A DNA stretch of 47,839 nt. Origin: an uncultured Chloroflexota bacterium (lineage in GTDB: Bacteria > Chloroflexota > Chloroflexia > Thermomicrobiales > UBA6265). Under the pieces are notes generated by a model. That model saw only the letters and a list, made by a program, of their open reading frames with translations, was not told the origin of the DNA and searched no databases. Of the stretch, positions 9,175 through 16,040 are shown piece by piece (positions within the stretch are counted from its first letter, which is position 1; each line of letters starts with the position of its first letter). A program made the position numbers and the translations under genes. The stretch lies in assembly GCA_937901745.1 (NCBI GenBank), contig CALGSZ010000122.1, positions 1 through 47,839 of the forward strand. Direction: 5' to 3'.

Positions 9175-9638
9175 GGCTCGATCCTTCGCTGGCTGACCGA
9201 CGGCCGATCCAATGGAACCGAACGGGAATCTCGATACTGCTCACGGCGCGACCTAGGCTGGAGCATTACTGCGCTGACTTCAGCACTGTACCACTCCGCT
9301 GCCGCGTCGCTTGGGTATTCGTCGTGCCCGCGGTTGTGGCGCCGGCCGGGGAAGGTGGGTTAGCCCGAGGCGTCCTTGGCGAAGATCCCGGAGGTTGCGC
9401 GTCTCGTGACGATCGCGGTTCGTGGCTAGAGCCGTGGGCGGGAACAGGTCTTGCCCCTACGAAATCGTCTCCTCGGACGTTGGTACGGCGCATGTCTGCG
9501 GGCAGGATCAACCGCGGAATGGCGTTGGGAAGAGCGTCGCGTGTGATGCGCGCGGTTGCGCCTACGGGGAGGTAGCGGCAGATGGGGCCCGGTGGCATGA
9601 TAGTCGCCATCGTGCTTCCCCCTGAAGCAGGAGAGGCT
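9175..9638. other. Intergenic region without a recognised gene
   Basis: This 464-bp gap lies between the divergent Vps62-like and enolase-superfamily genes. The open frames here on both strands are Arg/Pro-rich, lack good ribosome sites and overlap each other, as expected by chance at high GC. A CATGAT upstream of the enolase start could be a -10 element but has no convincing -35 partner. Confidence 0.4.
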
Positions 9639-10808
9639 ATGAAAATCACCGACGTTGAGGCGATTGTGCTGGATACGGGAAAGGATTACCCGGACCCGTC
9701 AGAGGCGGGCGAGGCGCACGGCGTCCGCTTCGTCTCGCTGATCAAGATCACGACTGACGAGGGAATCGTCGGCTGGTCCGATATCGAGACACAGCCGCAC
9801 GTCGGCAAGGCGGTTGTTGATGCCCCATCGGGCGGAGTAGTCGGCTTCGAGGGGCTGCGGGCAGCGCTGATTGGGGAAGATCCGTTCGAGCGGGAACGGC
9901 TTTGGCAGAAGGCGTATCGCTACCTCGCCTACTACGGCCGTCATGGCGCGGGGATGCAAATGCTCTCCGGCGCCGATATTGCCCTCTGGGACATCGTCGG
10001 GAAGGCGACCGGCCAGCCGATCTGGCGGCTGCTCGGCGCGAAGTACCGGGACCGCGTCAAAGGATATGCCTCAACCCTCTTTCGGCCGACGCCCGATGCG
10101 ATGAAGGCGGCCGTCGAGGAGTACCTGGAGCGGGGGTTCCGCGCGATCAAGTTCGGCTGGGGCGCGTTCGGCTACGACGTCGATCTCGATCTGCGGTTGG
10201 TCGCCGCGGCGCGGGAGGCGGCCGGGCCGGACGTGACGCTGATGATTGATGGCGGGTGGTACGGCACGACGGCCGCCGACCCATTCCGGTCACGCTCGCT
10301 GCGCGATTGGACCAAGCTCATTCGGCGGCTCGAGGAGCTGGATATCTTCTGGCTGGAGGATTTCCTGCACCCGGAGAACGTTGAGGGGTATCGCGAGCTG
10401 GCGGAGGTGAGAACGACGCTGCGGCTCGCCGCGGGCGAGCAGTTGGCGGGCTACCGGGAGTTCGAGCGGCTTGCTATCGAGGGGCGGGTTGATGTCTTGC
10501 AGCCAGACCTTTCGCGCTGCGGCGGTTTGACGGTCGGCAAGCAGATCGCGGATCTGGCGACGCGGCGGCAAATCGAGTGCGCGCCGCACGCCTGGTTGAC
10601 CGATCTCCTCAAGGCGGCGTCGCTGCACCTCAACGCCTACCTGATGCACTCGCTCTATCTGGAGTACAACGTCTCGACCGCCTCGATCCTGACGAATCTC
10701 TGCACCACGCCGATCCGGATGGTTGACGGCTACATCGAGGTGCCGAACGGCCCAGGGCTGGGTGTCGAGGTGGATGAGGCGATGATTGAGCGGTTCCGCG
10801 TCGCCTGA
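9639..10808 (+). CDS. Mandelate racemase/muconate lactonizing enzyme family protein (enolase superfamily)
   Basis: A 389-residue two-domain enzyme. An N-terminal capping domain (ITDVEAIVLDTG, then YGRHGAGMQMLSGADIALWD) precedes a TIM barrel. Candidate active-site residues by motif: Lys171 (AIKFGWG), metal ligands Asp204 (MIDGGWY), Glu240 (WLEDFLHPEN) and Glu267 (AAGEQ), the PDLSRCGG Asp, and His317 (CAPHAWLTD). The second basic residue of the usual KxK motif is Gly here (K-F-G), as in some uncharacterised acid-sugar dehydratase-like members. These enzymes abstract a proton alpha to a carboxylate; most MR-subgroup members dehydrate or epimerise sugar acids. The ATG at 9639 has a strong AGGAGAGG site; an upstream in-frame extension to 9582 is unlikely. 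A sugar-acid substrate is inferred, partly from the lactonase and oxidoreductases elsewhere in the window. Confidence 0.9.
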   Translation: MKITDVEAIVLDTGKDYPDPSEAGEAHGVRFVSLIKITTDEGIVGWSDIETQPHVGKAVVDAPSGGVVGFEGLRAALIGEDPFERERLWQKAYRYLAYYGRHGAGMQMLSGADIALWDIVGKATGQPIWRLLGAKYRDRVKGYASTLFRPTPDAMKAAVEEYLERGFRAIKFGWGAFGYDVDLDLRLVAAAREAAGPDVTLMIDGGWYGTTAADPFRSRSLRDWTKLIRRLEELDIFWLEDFLHPENVEGYRELAEVRTTLRLAAGEQLAGYREFERLAIEGRVDVLQPDLSRCGGLTVGKQIADLATRRQIECAPHAWLTDLLKAASLHLNAYLMHSLYLEYNVSTASILTNLCTTPIRMVDGYIEVPNGPGLGVEVDEAMIERFRVA

Positions 10809-10823
10809 GAGGCTTCCGGGCGG

Positions 10824-11114
10824 CTAGTTATCGGAGAGCGCGGAGGCCGGCCCAGACTGGAGCCGGATCGCTTCCTCGTAGCAGGCATCGGCCAGCGACC
10901 GCCCGCCGTCGAAGAGGGCTGCGAGGAGGTCGCGCATCCCTTCCGCGTACCGATCCGCTGCCTCGGCGCGCCAGCGGGCAATCGCTCGGGTGGCCATGTC
11001 GTCGCCGTCGGTCGTCGCGAGCCGTTGCCGGGCAAGCGCGCCGGCACGGATTGCGTTGGCGAGGAGGACAACCGCCATCGTGCGCTGGTCTTCGGTCATT
11101 TTCGGCAGGGACAT
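10824..11114 (-). CDS. Hypothetical 96-aa helical protein
   Basis: No family recognised. The protein begins MSLPKMTEDQRTMAV and is predicted almost wholly helical, with alternating Ala/Arg/Glu patterns (LLANAIRAGALARQRLA, ARWRAEAADRYAEGMRDLLA) and a Ser/Asp-rich tail. No membrane segment, signal peptide or Cys pair is visible. I chose the ATG at 11114, which has a GGAG about 9 bp upstream, over a far longer frame that runs through a structured, promoter-bearing region. The gene converges with the enolase-superfamily gene and lies downstream, on the same strand, of the candidate structured RNA at 11220-11361. That RNA could therefore be its leader or an independent RNA. Coding status is likely but not certain. 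Confidence 0.55.
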   Translation of the reverse strand: MSLPKMTEDQRTMAVVLLANAIRAGALARQRLATTDGDDMATRAIARWRAEAADRYAEGMRDLLAALFDGGRSLADACYEEAIRLQSGPASALSDN

Positions 11115-11219
11115 CGCGTGCTGCTCCGATGCGCTGGACGCTGAAACGCGCCGAATCACGATCTTGGCTGATTCGGCGAATACCCGTTGACACCAGTGTA
11201 GGCGGGGCGGGCCGGTCAC

Positions 11220-11361
11220 GAAAGTGGGAGCGCCCGGTTCTTGTTGCGGGGGGTCAAAGGCGCTCCCACTCGTCTTGAGGGCTCCGGACCGATAGGGCCG
11301 AAGCCCCAAACCTTTTCCGGCGATGCGAGCCTTCGTGCTCGCCCTCGCCGCTGGGGGGGAT
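11220..11361 (-). ncRNA. Candidate C-rich structured RNA (three hairpins, own promoter)
   Basis: The minus-strand transcript predicted from the promoter at 11365-11392 would be about 140 nt. It starts with a run of seven C. A long hairpin comes next (CGGCGA-GG-GCGAGC-loop-GCUCGC-A-UCGCCG), then a second (GGGCU-UCGG... paired with ...CCGG-AGCCC), then a 12-bp closing hairpin (AGUGGGAGCGCC / GGCGCUCCCACU) with a 24-nt loop that contains six consecutive C and a UUUGACC. Only a short U-run (UUUCGU) follows. Nearly every segment is paired, and the two C-runs are unpaired. It matches no riboswitch, SRP, 6S or T-box consensus that I know. C-rich loops recall the actinobacterial 6C RNA, but that is only a resemblance. 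It may act as a leader of the 96-aa gene. Confidence 0.45.
11223..11270 (-). terminator. 12-bp closing hairpin of the candidate RNA (possible terminator)
   Basis: Perfect inverted repeat AGTGGGAGCGCC / GGCGCTCCCACT with a 24-nt spacer. On the minus strand it is followed by TTCGTG, a weak U-tract, so termination is possible but not assured. Confidence 0.45.
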
Positions 11362-11364
11362 GCC

Positions 11365-11392
11365 ATCCTAACAGACCCGCCGGGAAATTCAA
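11365..11392 (-). promoter_or_regulatory. Sigma70-type promoter for the candidate RNA
   Basis: Minus-strand TTGAAT (-35, 11387-11392), a 16-bp spacer and TAGGAT (-10, 11365-11370). Transcription would start near 11358-11361. The TAGGAT -10 recurs before citrate synthase and before the LuxR remnant in this window. Confidence 0.55.
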
Positions 11393-11684
11393 CTATACGT
11401 ACATCGTCACTTTGTAGGATCGCGGATTTCGCCGATTCTCGCGGCGTCAACGCGCGATGCGAGCGATCCCGGAGTGGAATTGGGCATGCGCGCCTGCCGC
11501 TCGGCGCGGTCGCGATACCTACCAATCGGCCTGGCGAGCGCGGGCCGCACTTCCTGCATGCACGGCGCGTTCCAAGGACGATCTGGGAATGGTTCTTGCG
11601 CGTGAGAGGAGCGTTGGTCACCGAGACGCGCGCGGCTGGGCGCGCGGGCACGAGGGCGGGATTGCGCGAAGGAGGTCACCAGCC

Positions 11685-12236
11685 ATGAAGCTGAAGATGG
11701 AGATGCCCGATGTCTTCCGAATGCGGCGTCGGCGCGAATCTCGGTGGCGGTCAATGGGGAGGATGGCGCTCCCCCTCGCCGCGGGAGGCGTCACCGGCGC
11801 GACAGTGATGTATCTCGCCGATCCGGATCGTGGACGGCGCCGGCGCGCCCTCGCTCGTGACCGGGCGGGGAGCATCGTGCGCCACAGCCGGCGGCGCGTG
11901 GGGCGCTTTGGCAAGCGTACGGGGGCGACGCTGACCGGCACGGCGATCCGGATCTGGCATCTGCCGCGGAGGCCAGAGCCGGCAGCCAACGACCAGATGC
12001 TGACCGATCGCATCTTGAGCCAGGCCTTCCGCGATCGCGACATTCCGCGCGGACAGATCAATATCAACGTCGAGGATGGCGTGGCGGTGCTCCGGGGGCA
12101 GCTCGAGCATCCGGATCAGATTCGGGCGCTGAGGGAGGCGGTCGCTAAGGTGCCTGGCGTCCGCGAGGTGGAGAGCTACCTGCATCTGCCGGAGATGCCC
12201 GCCCCGAACAAGCACGCGCCGCAGGAGATGCACTAG
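11685..12236 (+). CDS. BON-domain protein with an N-terminal membrane segment
   Basis: A 183-residue protein. The N-terminal region is very basic and contains a short hydrophobic segment (MALPLAAGGVTGATVMYLA, about residues 27-45) followed by DPDRGRRRRALARD, an arrangement common in small YtxH/BON-type proteins. The C-terminal ~75 residues form a BON domain: LTDRILSQAFRDRD, ININVEDGVAVLRGQLEHP, then ALREAVAKVPGVREVESYL. BON domains usually bind phospholipid or sit at the membrane and are common in stress-related proteins. The ATG at 11685 has a near-perfect AAGGAGGT ribosome site; the longer upstream frame is rejected. It leads a run of same-strand small genes (BON, cold shock, DUF421). The basic linker may contact lipid head groups or nucleic acid, which is inference. 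Confidence 0.88.
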   Translation: MKLKMEMPDVFRMRRRRESRWRSMGRMALPLAAGGVTGATVMYLADPDRGRRRRALARDRAGSIVRHSRRRVGRFGKRTGATLTGTAIRIWHLPRRPEPAANDQMLTDRILSQAFRDRDIPRGQININVEDGVAVLRGQLEHPDQIRALREAVAKVPGVREVESYLHLPEMPAPNKHAPQEMH

Positions 12237-12280
12237 GCCGTCGCGAGCATGGCCACGATCATCAAGAGAGGAGACGAGCG

Positions 12281-12553
12281 ATGCACGGCGTGGTCGATCG
12301 CGTGGTGCCAGAGGGCGGGTTCGGCTTTCTGATCGGGCCGAACGGCGAGGAGTACTTTTTCCACCGGAGCGCCCTGATTGGCGCGGAGTTCGAGGAGCTC
12401 GGCCCCGGCGTCACCGTGGAGTTTCAGGTTGCGGAGGATCCTGGCGACACTCCGGATGAGCACCTGCGTGCCGTCAATATCCGCTTGGCTGAAGATGCCG
12501 TGCCGGCGGTCGATAACGAGCCGCTGCCGCCGTGGAAGCTTGGCGGCGCCTGA
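12281..12553 (+). CDS. Cold-shock-domain protein
   Basis: A 90-residue protein whose first ~65 residues resemble the cold-shock domain: GVVDRVVPEGGFGFLIGPNG corresponds to the RNP1-type strand and EYFFHRSAL to RNP2. The classic KWFN start is replaced by VDRV, so this is a divergent member. A C-terminal tail of about 20 acidic/Pro-rich residues (NEPLPPWKLGGA) extends past the fold. Such proteins bind single-stranded RNA or DNA and act as chaperones for nucleic acid. An AGAGGAGACGAGCG ribosome site precedes the ATG. It follows the BON gene by 44 bp and may share its transcript, suggesting a general stress setting. Confidence 0.85.
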   Translation: MHGVVDRVVPEGGFGFLIGPNGEEYFFHRSALIGAEFEELGPGVTVEFQVAEDPGDTPDEHLRAVNIRLAEDAVPAVDNEPLPPWKLGGA

Positions 12554-12651
12554 TTCGGCGTCTGACGAGCCCCACCAGCCCGCGTAATGAGGCAGCGGCG
12601 TATCGCCGTCCGCCGCGCCGCGCCCGCTGACGGCAGGGAGACTCGAGCGCG

Positions 12652-13185
12652 ATGGGCTGGATCGTCGACGTTGATTGGGGAGCGGTCTTCCGGCCCAATA
12701 CCCCCATCCTCGAAACCTTTGTGCGCGGCTCGGTCATGTACCTCGGCCTCTTCTTCCTGCTGCGCGCGGTGCTGAAGCGGGAAGCGGGCGCGGTCGGCAT
12801 CACCGATCTCCTCGTGATCGTGCTGCTCGCGGATGCGGCGCAGAACGCAATGGCCGATGACTATCGCTCGATCCCCGATGGGCTGCTGCTGGTCGGCACG
12901 GTCGTTTTCTGGGCCTACGCGCTGGACTGGCTCGGTTATCGCTTCCCGCACTTCCAACGCATCATCCATCCGCGCGCGCTGCTGCTCGTCCGCGATGGCC
13001 GGCTCCTTCGCAAGAACATGGAGCGCGAACTGATCACCGAGGAAGAGTTGCATCAGCAACTTCGGCTGCGCGGCGTGAGTGACCTGGCACTGGTCCGTGA
13101 AGCGTATCTAGAGGGTGACGGCCGGATCAGCGTGATCACGAACGACGAGCAATCCCAGGATGCGCCCGAGCGGCCCACGCCGTAG
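12652..13185 (+). CDS. DUF421 (YetF-like) membrane protein
   Basis: A 177-residue protein of the DUF421 family. Two or three N-terminal hydrophobic helices are seen (FVRGSVMYLGLFFLLRAVL, ITDLLVIVLLADAAQNAM, LLLVGTVVFWAYALDWLGY). The family-typical cytoplasmic domain follows: ALLLVRDGRLLRKNMERE, ITEEELHQQLRLRGV and DLALVREAYLEGDGRISVI. Bacillus YetF and relatives are implicated in sporulation or membrane stress, but the biochemistry is unknown. Length is within the family range. The start ATG has a GGGAGA site. It lies 98 bp after the cold-shock gene on the same strand. Confidence 0.9.
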   Translation: MGWIVDVDWGAVFRPNTPILETFVRGSVMYLGLFFLLRAVLKREAGAVGITDLLVIVLLADAAQNAMADDYRSIPDGLLLVGTVVFWAYALDWLGYRFPHFQRIIHPRALLLVRDGRLLRKNMERELITEEELHQQLRLRGVSDLALVREAYLEGDGRISVITNDEQSQDAPERPTP

Positions 13186-13270
13186 ATGAGTCAAGAGTGA
13201 GTCGCCGCCCGCCTGGTTGGCTCACACCCTCGTCATCCACTACCAGCCTAATGCCCAGAGGAGGACCCAG

Positions 13271-14296
13271 ATGACACACTTCACGCTGCCAGTCCTGTCC
13301 CGGTTGCTGTGCGCGCTCGCGCTGAGCGTGGCGCTCGCGAGCGTTGCTGTCGTTGTACCGACCGTATCCCAAGATCCGGGAAAGGCTCTGGCCGCCAAGA
13401 AGGGGCCCGGCAAGAAGGGCAAGAGGGAGGATGGCAAAGGCAACGAGAAGGGCGAGGATCGTGGGCGGGGGCACGAGCACAAGGACAACAGGGGCAAAGG
13501 GAAGGGAGCCAAGGAGAAGCACAAGGAGAACGAAGGGAAGGGGAAGGGCGGCAATGCGGGCGCGACGCGGGAAGAGCCACCGGTCGTCCGGCTTGCGGTG
13601 CTGTTCCAGGTTCAGGTCGATTGCGACTACGCGGCGACCCAGGACGTGAGCACCTGCACCTTTACCCCGAAGCCCGAGGGGGAAAGCGCCGCCGTTCTTC
13701 GCGTGGTGGTCCCCGCCGACGTCGTTTGTGCTGAGCCGGGGCCGACGCTCGCGGCTGACGGCGGCGTGAGCGGCGTGGCGCGCCTAGCGCTGCGGGGGAA
13801 GGTGATCGCGGCGGGAGAGGCAACCTATTGGGTTGTGTCTGAGTCGGGAGTGTTCCCCGCGACCGGCCCGAGTCTCGCTTGCGAGGCGCCGACCTCGCTT
13901 GCATCCTTCGGCACACCGACGCCCATCCCGGACGTCCCCGAGACGTCCGGCTCGATCGTCGTTCAGGCATTCGATTGCGGCGAAGCAAGGCCGGCTGCCG
14001 GCGATGACTGGTTCGCGGTCTGCACCGAGCCCGCCGGCGCGCGGACGTTCTCCGTCCAGCCGGAGGGAGCGACGGCGAACGGCGCCGCGCGCATCGCGAC
14101 GACGGACGACGACGGCCGGGCGGAATTCGCCCGCTTGGAGCCGGGCAACTACGAGCTGACGGAGCGAAGCGGCGCTTGGTGCCACGCCGAGTCCGACCGC
14201 GTTGATGAGCGCGGGTTGCTGACGGTGGTGGCCGGCGAGCGAACGACGGTCTGGATTTTCCACTGCGACGGAGATGCGCCGACCGCGACGACCTGA
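13271..14296 (+). CDS. Secreted protein with a Lys/Gly/Glu low-complexity region and a SpaA-like C-terminal domain
   Basis: A 341-residue exported protein with no named family overall. A signal peptide is clear (SRLLCALALSVALASVAVVV, then cleavage near KALA). Residues ~40-100 are a charged low-complexity block of GKGN, GKGK and KEKH repeats. The remainder has two Cys-containing segments (VDCDYAATQDVSTCTF and FDCGEARPAAGDDWFAVC) separated by a Thr/Pro linker. The C-terminus ends with a prealbumin/SpaA-like unit (DDDGRAEFARLEPGNYELTE). Such domains occur in surface and adhesion proteins. No sortase motif or membrane anchor follows, so the protein is probably released or held by charge, which is inference. 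AGGAGGACCCAG precedes the ATG at 13271. Confidence 0.7.
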   Translation: MTHFTLPVLSRLLCALALSVALASVAVVVPTVSQDPGKALAAKKGPGKKGKREDGKGNEKGEDRGRGHEHKDNRGKGKGAKEKHKENEGKGKGGNAGATREEPPVVRLAVLFQVQVDCDYAATQDVSTCTFTPKPEGESAAVLRVVVPADVVCAEPGPTLAADGGVSGVARLALRGKVIAAGEATYWVVSESGVFPATGPSLACEAPTSLASFGTPTPIPDVPETSGSIVVQAFDCGEARPAAGDDWFAVCTEPAGARTFSVQPEGATANGAARIATTDDDGRAEFARLEPGNYELTERSGAWCHAESDRVDERGLLTVVAGERTTVWIFHCDGDAPTATT

Positions 14297-14386
14297 CCGT
14301 TTTCAATGCCATGCCACCGCGCCGGCTCCCCCTGCCCGATACAATGATGCCGCATTCGACAGGTCAGGGGACAACGGGAGTCGAAA

Positions 14387-15043
14387 GTGGGCGGAACGAC
14401 GCTCTGGGTGGCTTCGGCGATCGGCTTGGGGTTGGCGTACGCGGCGTTGCCTGGTGTCGTCAATGCGGAGGCCCTGCGCCGCGGCGTCGCAGGGGGATTT
14501 CGTCCGGCGCTGCTGGTGCATCTCGGCGCGCTGATCGGCGCGGCTGCCTGGGCGGCGGTCGCGCTCTCGGGGGTGGCAGTGGTCGCTCGCAGCGACGCCG
14601 CCACGGGCGCGCTCGGGTTGGTCGGCGCCGCCTTCCTCTTCCGGCTGGCGCGGGCGGCGCTCATCGGCGCGCTTTCTCGCGAATCGCCAGATCAGGTGGC
14701 AGGGCGATCTGGCCGGGCGATCGCCGTCGGGATGGTCGTCTCGCTGGCGAACCCGGCCGGGCTGGCATTCTGGGCGGGGTTGAGTGGTGGAGTCGTTGCC
14801 TCCGGTCAGGGCGTCGGGACCGATCGCGCCGCGCTCTTCCTCGCTGGCGTGCTGATCGGCTCGCTGCTTTGGGGTTGCACGATGTCCGTCCTCGTCAACT
14901 GGGGGCGGCAACTCGTTGGGCCGCGCTTCTTCCGGATGGTCAATGCGATCTGCGCGGTCGCGTTCGCCGCGTTCGGCGTGCGACTGCTCTGGACGGGTGT
15001 GCGCCGGCTCGGACGGTGGCTGCCGTTGGCCATGCACGGCTAG
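14387..15043 (+). CDS. LysE-family translocator
   Basis: A 218-residue integral membrane protein with about six hydrophobic segments. The start (LWVASAIGLGLAYAALPGVVNAEALRRG) matches the LysE/RhtB pattern of a first helix followed by a PG-x-N/D-x-E-x-x-R-x-G motif. Later helices include AVGMVVSLANPAGLAFWAG, also typical (NP in the fourth helix). The family exports amino acids such as lysine, arginine or homoserine lactone. The GTG start has GGGAG 6 bp upstream. A TACAAT about 45 bp before the start could be a -10 element. A strong hairpin terminator lies just downstream. The substrate cannot be told. Confidence 0.87.
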   Translation: MGGTTLWVASAIGLGLAYAALPGVVNAEALRRGVAGGFRPALLVHLGALIGAAAWAAVALSGVAVVARSDAATGALGLVGAAFLFRLARAALIGALSRESPDQVAGRSGRAIAVGMVVSLANPAGLAFWAGLSGGVVASGQGVGTDRAALFLAGVLIGSLLWGCTMSVLVNWGRQLVGPRFFRMVNAICAVAFAAFGVRLLWTGVRRLGRWLPLAMHG

Positions 15044-15074
15044 CGCGTGATTGGGGAAAGTCAGTGCCGGCGGG

Positions 15075-15109
15075 GATGCCGATCCCGAGTAACGTCCGGG
15101 ATCGGCATC
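15075..15109. terminator. Strong bidirectional terminator hairpin
   Basis: A 13-bp perfect inverted repeat (GATGCCGATCCCG / CGGGATCGGCATC) with a 9-nt loop, followed on the plus strand by GTCTTGT. It lies between the convergent LysE gene and the small minus-strand operon, so it can serve both. Confidence 0.75.
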
Positions 15110-15153
15110 GTCTTGTGCCGCTGATCGCTCGCGGCGATCGTGCTCATCATGGC

Positions 15154-15393
15154 TTAGCGGCCGAGCCGGAGCCGGGCAGGGATGAAGATTTCCTGCTGGG
15201 CGAGCCGGCGCCGGCCCTGGATCCGCTCGCCGACGGCAACCACGGCGGCGCCGATGCGCTGCCGCAGGCCGCCTACCGTATGGGTGTCGACCGAGGCGCT
15301 CCGGATGAGGCGATCCTTCTCGGCCCGGAGCAGCTCGTCTTCATACCGGTGACGAGCAACTTCCATCGTAATCGGCGTAAATCCCAAGCTCAT
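15154..15393 (-). CDS. Hypothetical 79-aa basic protein
   Basis: No family recognised. The protein starts MSLGFTPITMEVARHRYED, continues through a charged helix (ELLRAEKDRLIRSAS) and ends in a basic, partly hydrophobic helix (LRQRIGAAVVAVGERIQGRR) with the tail RLRLGR. The pattern of small, basic, Chloroflexi-type proteins with an amphipathic C-terminal helix suggests peripheral membrane binding, which is inference. An AGGAG site lies 9 bp before the ATG. A TTG-initiated version 11 codons longer exists in the same frame but lacks a good site. The ATG overlaps the stop codon of the upstream 53-codon frame (ATGA), pointing to coupled translation. Confidence 0.6.
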   Translation of the reverse strand: MSLGFTPITMEVARHRYEDELLRAEKDRLIRSASVDTHTVGGLRQRIGAAVVAVGERIQGRRRLAQQEIFIPARLRLGR

Positions 15394-15551
15394 CGCGGTG
15401 TACTCCTCTTTCGAACCGAGCTCCAAGCTCGGCTATCTCCCACGTCTGGCCTCACACGCTTGGCGAGTTCGGAGCGGTGACGGAGCGTTCCTGTTTCGGA
15501 GAGTCGTTCCCAGTGTGTGAGACCGTTATTCGCGAGCTCGAAGCGCACCAT
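15390..15551 (-). CDS. Candidate 53-aa small protein, translationally coupled to the 79-aa gene
   Basis: A short frame beginning MVRFELANNGLTHWERL and ending in a basic tail (VRKRSTPR). It has an optimal ribosome site (AAAGGAGGT, 7 bp before the ATG), and its stop TGA overlaps the next gene's ATG. The middle is predicted helical (THWERLSETGTLRHRSELAKRV). The final third looks less protein-like than the competing frame, so an alternative is that only the first half is meaningful or that the ORF acts as a translated leader. A 7-bp hairpin (15576-15601) and a second small hairpin, GACCT...AGGTC, overlapping the ribosome site suggest control of translation. No family recognised. Confidence 0.4.
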   Translation of the reverse strand: MVRFELANNGLTHWERLSETGTLRHRSELAKRVRPDVGDSRAWSSVRKRSTPR

Positions 15552-15575
15552 GGTGGTGACCTCCTTTCAGGTCTG

Positions 15576-15601
15576 GAGCCCGGATGAGCTAAAGGGCTCC
15601 G
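15576..15601 (-). promoter_or_regulatory. Hairpin just upstream of the small-operon ribosome site
   Basis: GGAGCCC / GGGCTCC with a 12-nt loop on the minus strand, immediately before AGACCTGAAAGGAGGTC. That next segment can itself fold (GACCT/AGGTC) and hide part of the Shine-Dalgarno. The tandem layout fits translational control of the 53-aa and 79-aa frames, though short GC hairpins also arise by chance here. Confidence 0.35.
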
Positions 15602-15716
15602 GCGACAGTCCGTGCCGCATGGCGGCATGCCGCTGCCCGCCGCTGGCCAGTCGGCAGGCGACAGCGAAAGGGCTGCGCGTTGGATTAACTGCGGCGACGA
15701 GTTTGTGTGAGAACAA

Positions 15717-15747
15717 CGAACCCGGGCCGCTGCTCGACCCGGGTTCG
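15717..15747 (-). terminator. Terminator of the 27-codon gene
   Basis: A 10-bp perfect inverted repeat (CGAACCCGGG / CCCGGGTTCG) with an 11-nt loop, followed on the minus strand by TTGTTCT. It lies 33 nt after the stop codon of the 27-codon gene and so delimits a very short monocistronic mRNA. Confidence 0.65.
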
Positions 15748-15779
15748 ACTGATTGCGTGGACTTGGAGACGCGAGCGCG

Positions 15780-15863
15780 TCAGCACATCCAGGCGCAGTC
15801 CTCCCCGGGGCCAGTGAAATTGACGAGAGCGGTAGCGTTTGCGTGTGTCATGAGGATCACCAT
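15780..15863 (-). CDS. Candidate 27-aa peptide gene with very strong expression signals, ending CAWMC
   Basis: A short ORF of 27 codons starts MVILMTHANAT, continues ALVNFTGPG and ends EDCAWMC. It matches no family I know. The evidence is contextual but strong. The Shine-Dalgarno (AAAGGAGGG) is optimal and well spaced. A TTGACA-17-TATTCA promoter lies upstream (15972-16000), with an 8-bp hairpin at the very 5' end of the mRNA. A terminator follows 33 nt after the stop. Thus a ~250-nt transcript seems built to make this peptide. The N-terminal half is hydrophobic; two Cys spaced by three residues sit at the extreme C-terminus. It could be a modified peptide precursor, a metal- or redox-active peptide, or a leader peptide. 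No maturation enzyme is recognisable nearby. Confidence 0.55.
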   Translation of the reverse strand: MVILMTHANATALVNFTGPGEDCAWMC

Positions 15864-15936
15864 CGCTCTCCCTCCTTTCTGTCTGGCCGTGAGGCTGCGA
15901 ATAATCCCTGTCAATTCGTGCGTCAGTCGCAATCTT

Positions 15937-15960
15937 GGCTCGGCATCCCTCCGCCGAGCC
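15937..15960 (-). other. 5'-end mRNA hairpin of the 27-codon gene
   Basis: Perfect 8-bp stem (GGCTCGGC / GCCGAGCC) with an 8-nt loop, beginning about five nucleotides after the predicted transcription start. Hairpins this close to a 5' end usually protect mRNA from decay, which would favour high expression of the short ORF. Confidence 0.5.
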
Positions 15961-15971
15961 ACACCGGAATA

Positions 15972-16000
15972 TGAATATCATGCGGATAACCGAATGTCAA
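15972..16000 (-). promoter_or_regulatory. Near-consensus sigma70 promoter of the 27-codon gene
   Basis: Minus-strand TTGACA (15995-16000), a 17-bp spacer and TATTCA (15972-15977); predicted start near 15965. The surrounding DNA is notably AT-rich for this genome, and a second TTGAC lies just upstream. This is the best promoter in the window. Confidence 0.7.
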
Positions 16001-16040
16001 GAGGTCAAGGGTATTGCTAATTCAATTCTCTTTCGGTTTC

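Noticed and set aside
11223..11361. T-box or known riboswitch
   Set aside because: No T-box UGGNACCGCG sequence, specifier loop or other known riboswitch core could be found.
10824..11651. Long minus-strand frame (275 codons) containing the 96-aa gene
   Set aside because: The 5' two thirds run through the promoter and hairpins of the candidate RNA, lack protein-like composition and have no ribosome site; only the last 96 codons look real.
15717..15760. T-arm-like GGGTTCGACT resembling a tRNA
   Set aside because: No acceptor, D or anticodon stems can be drawn; the sequence is one arm of the 10-bp terminator.
15690..15863. Read-through of the TGA of the 27-codon gene as selenocysteine
   Set aside because: The downstream frame is Ser/Arg/Pro-rich without similarity, and the structure after the TGA is a terminator followed by a T-rich tail rather than a selenocysteine element close to the codon.
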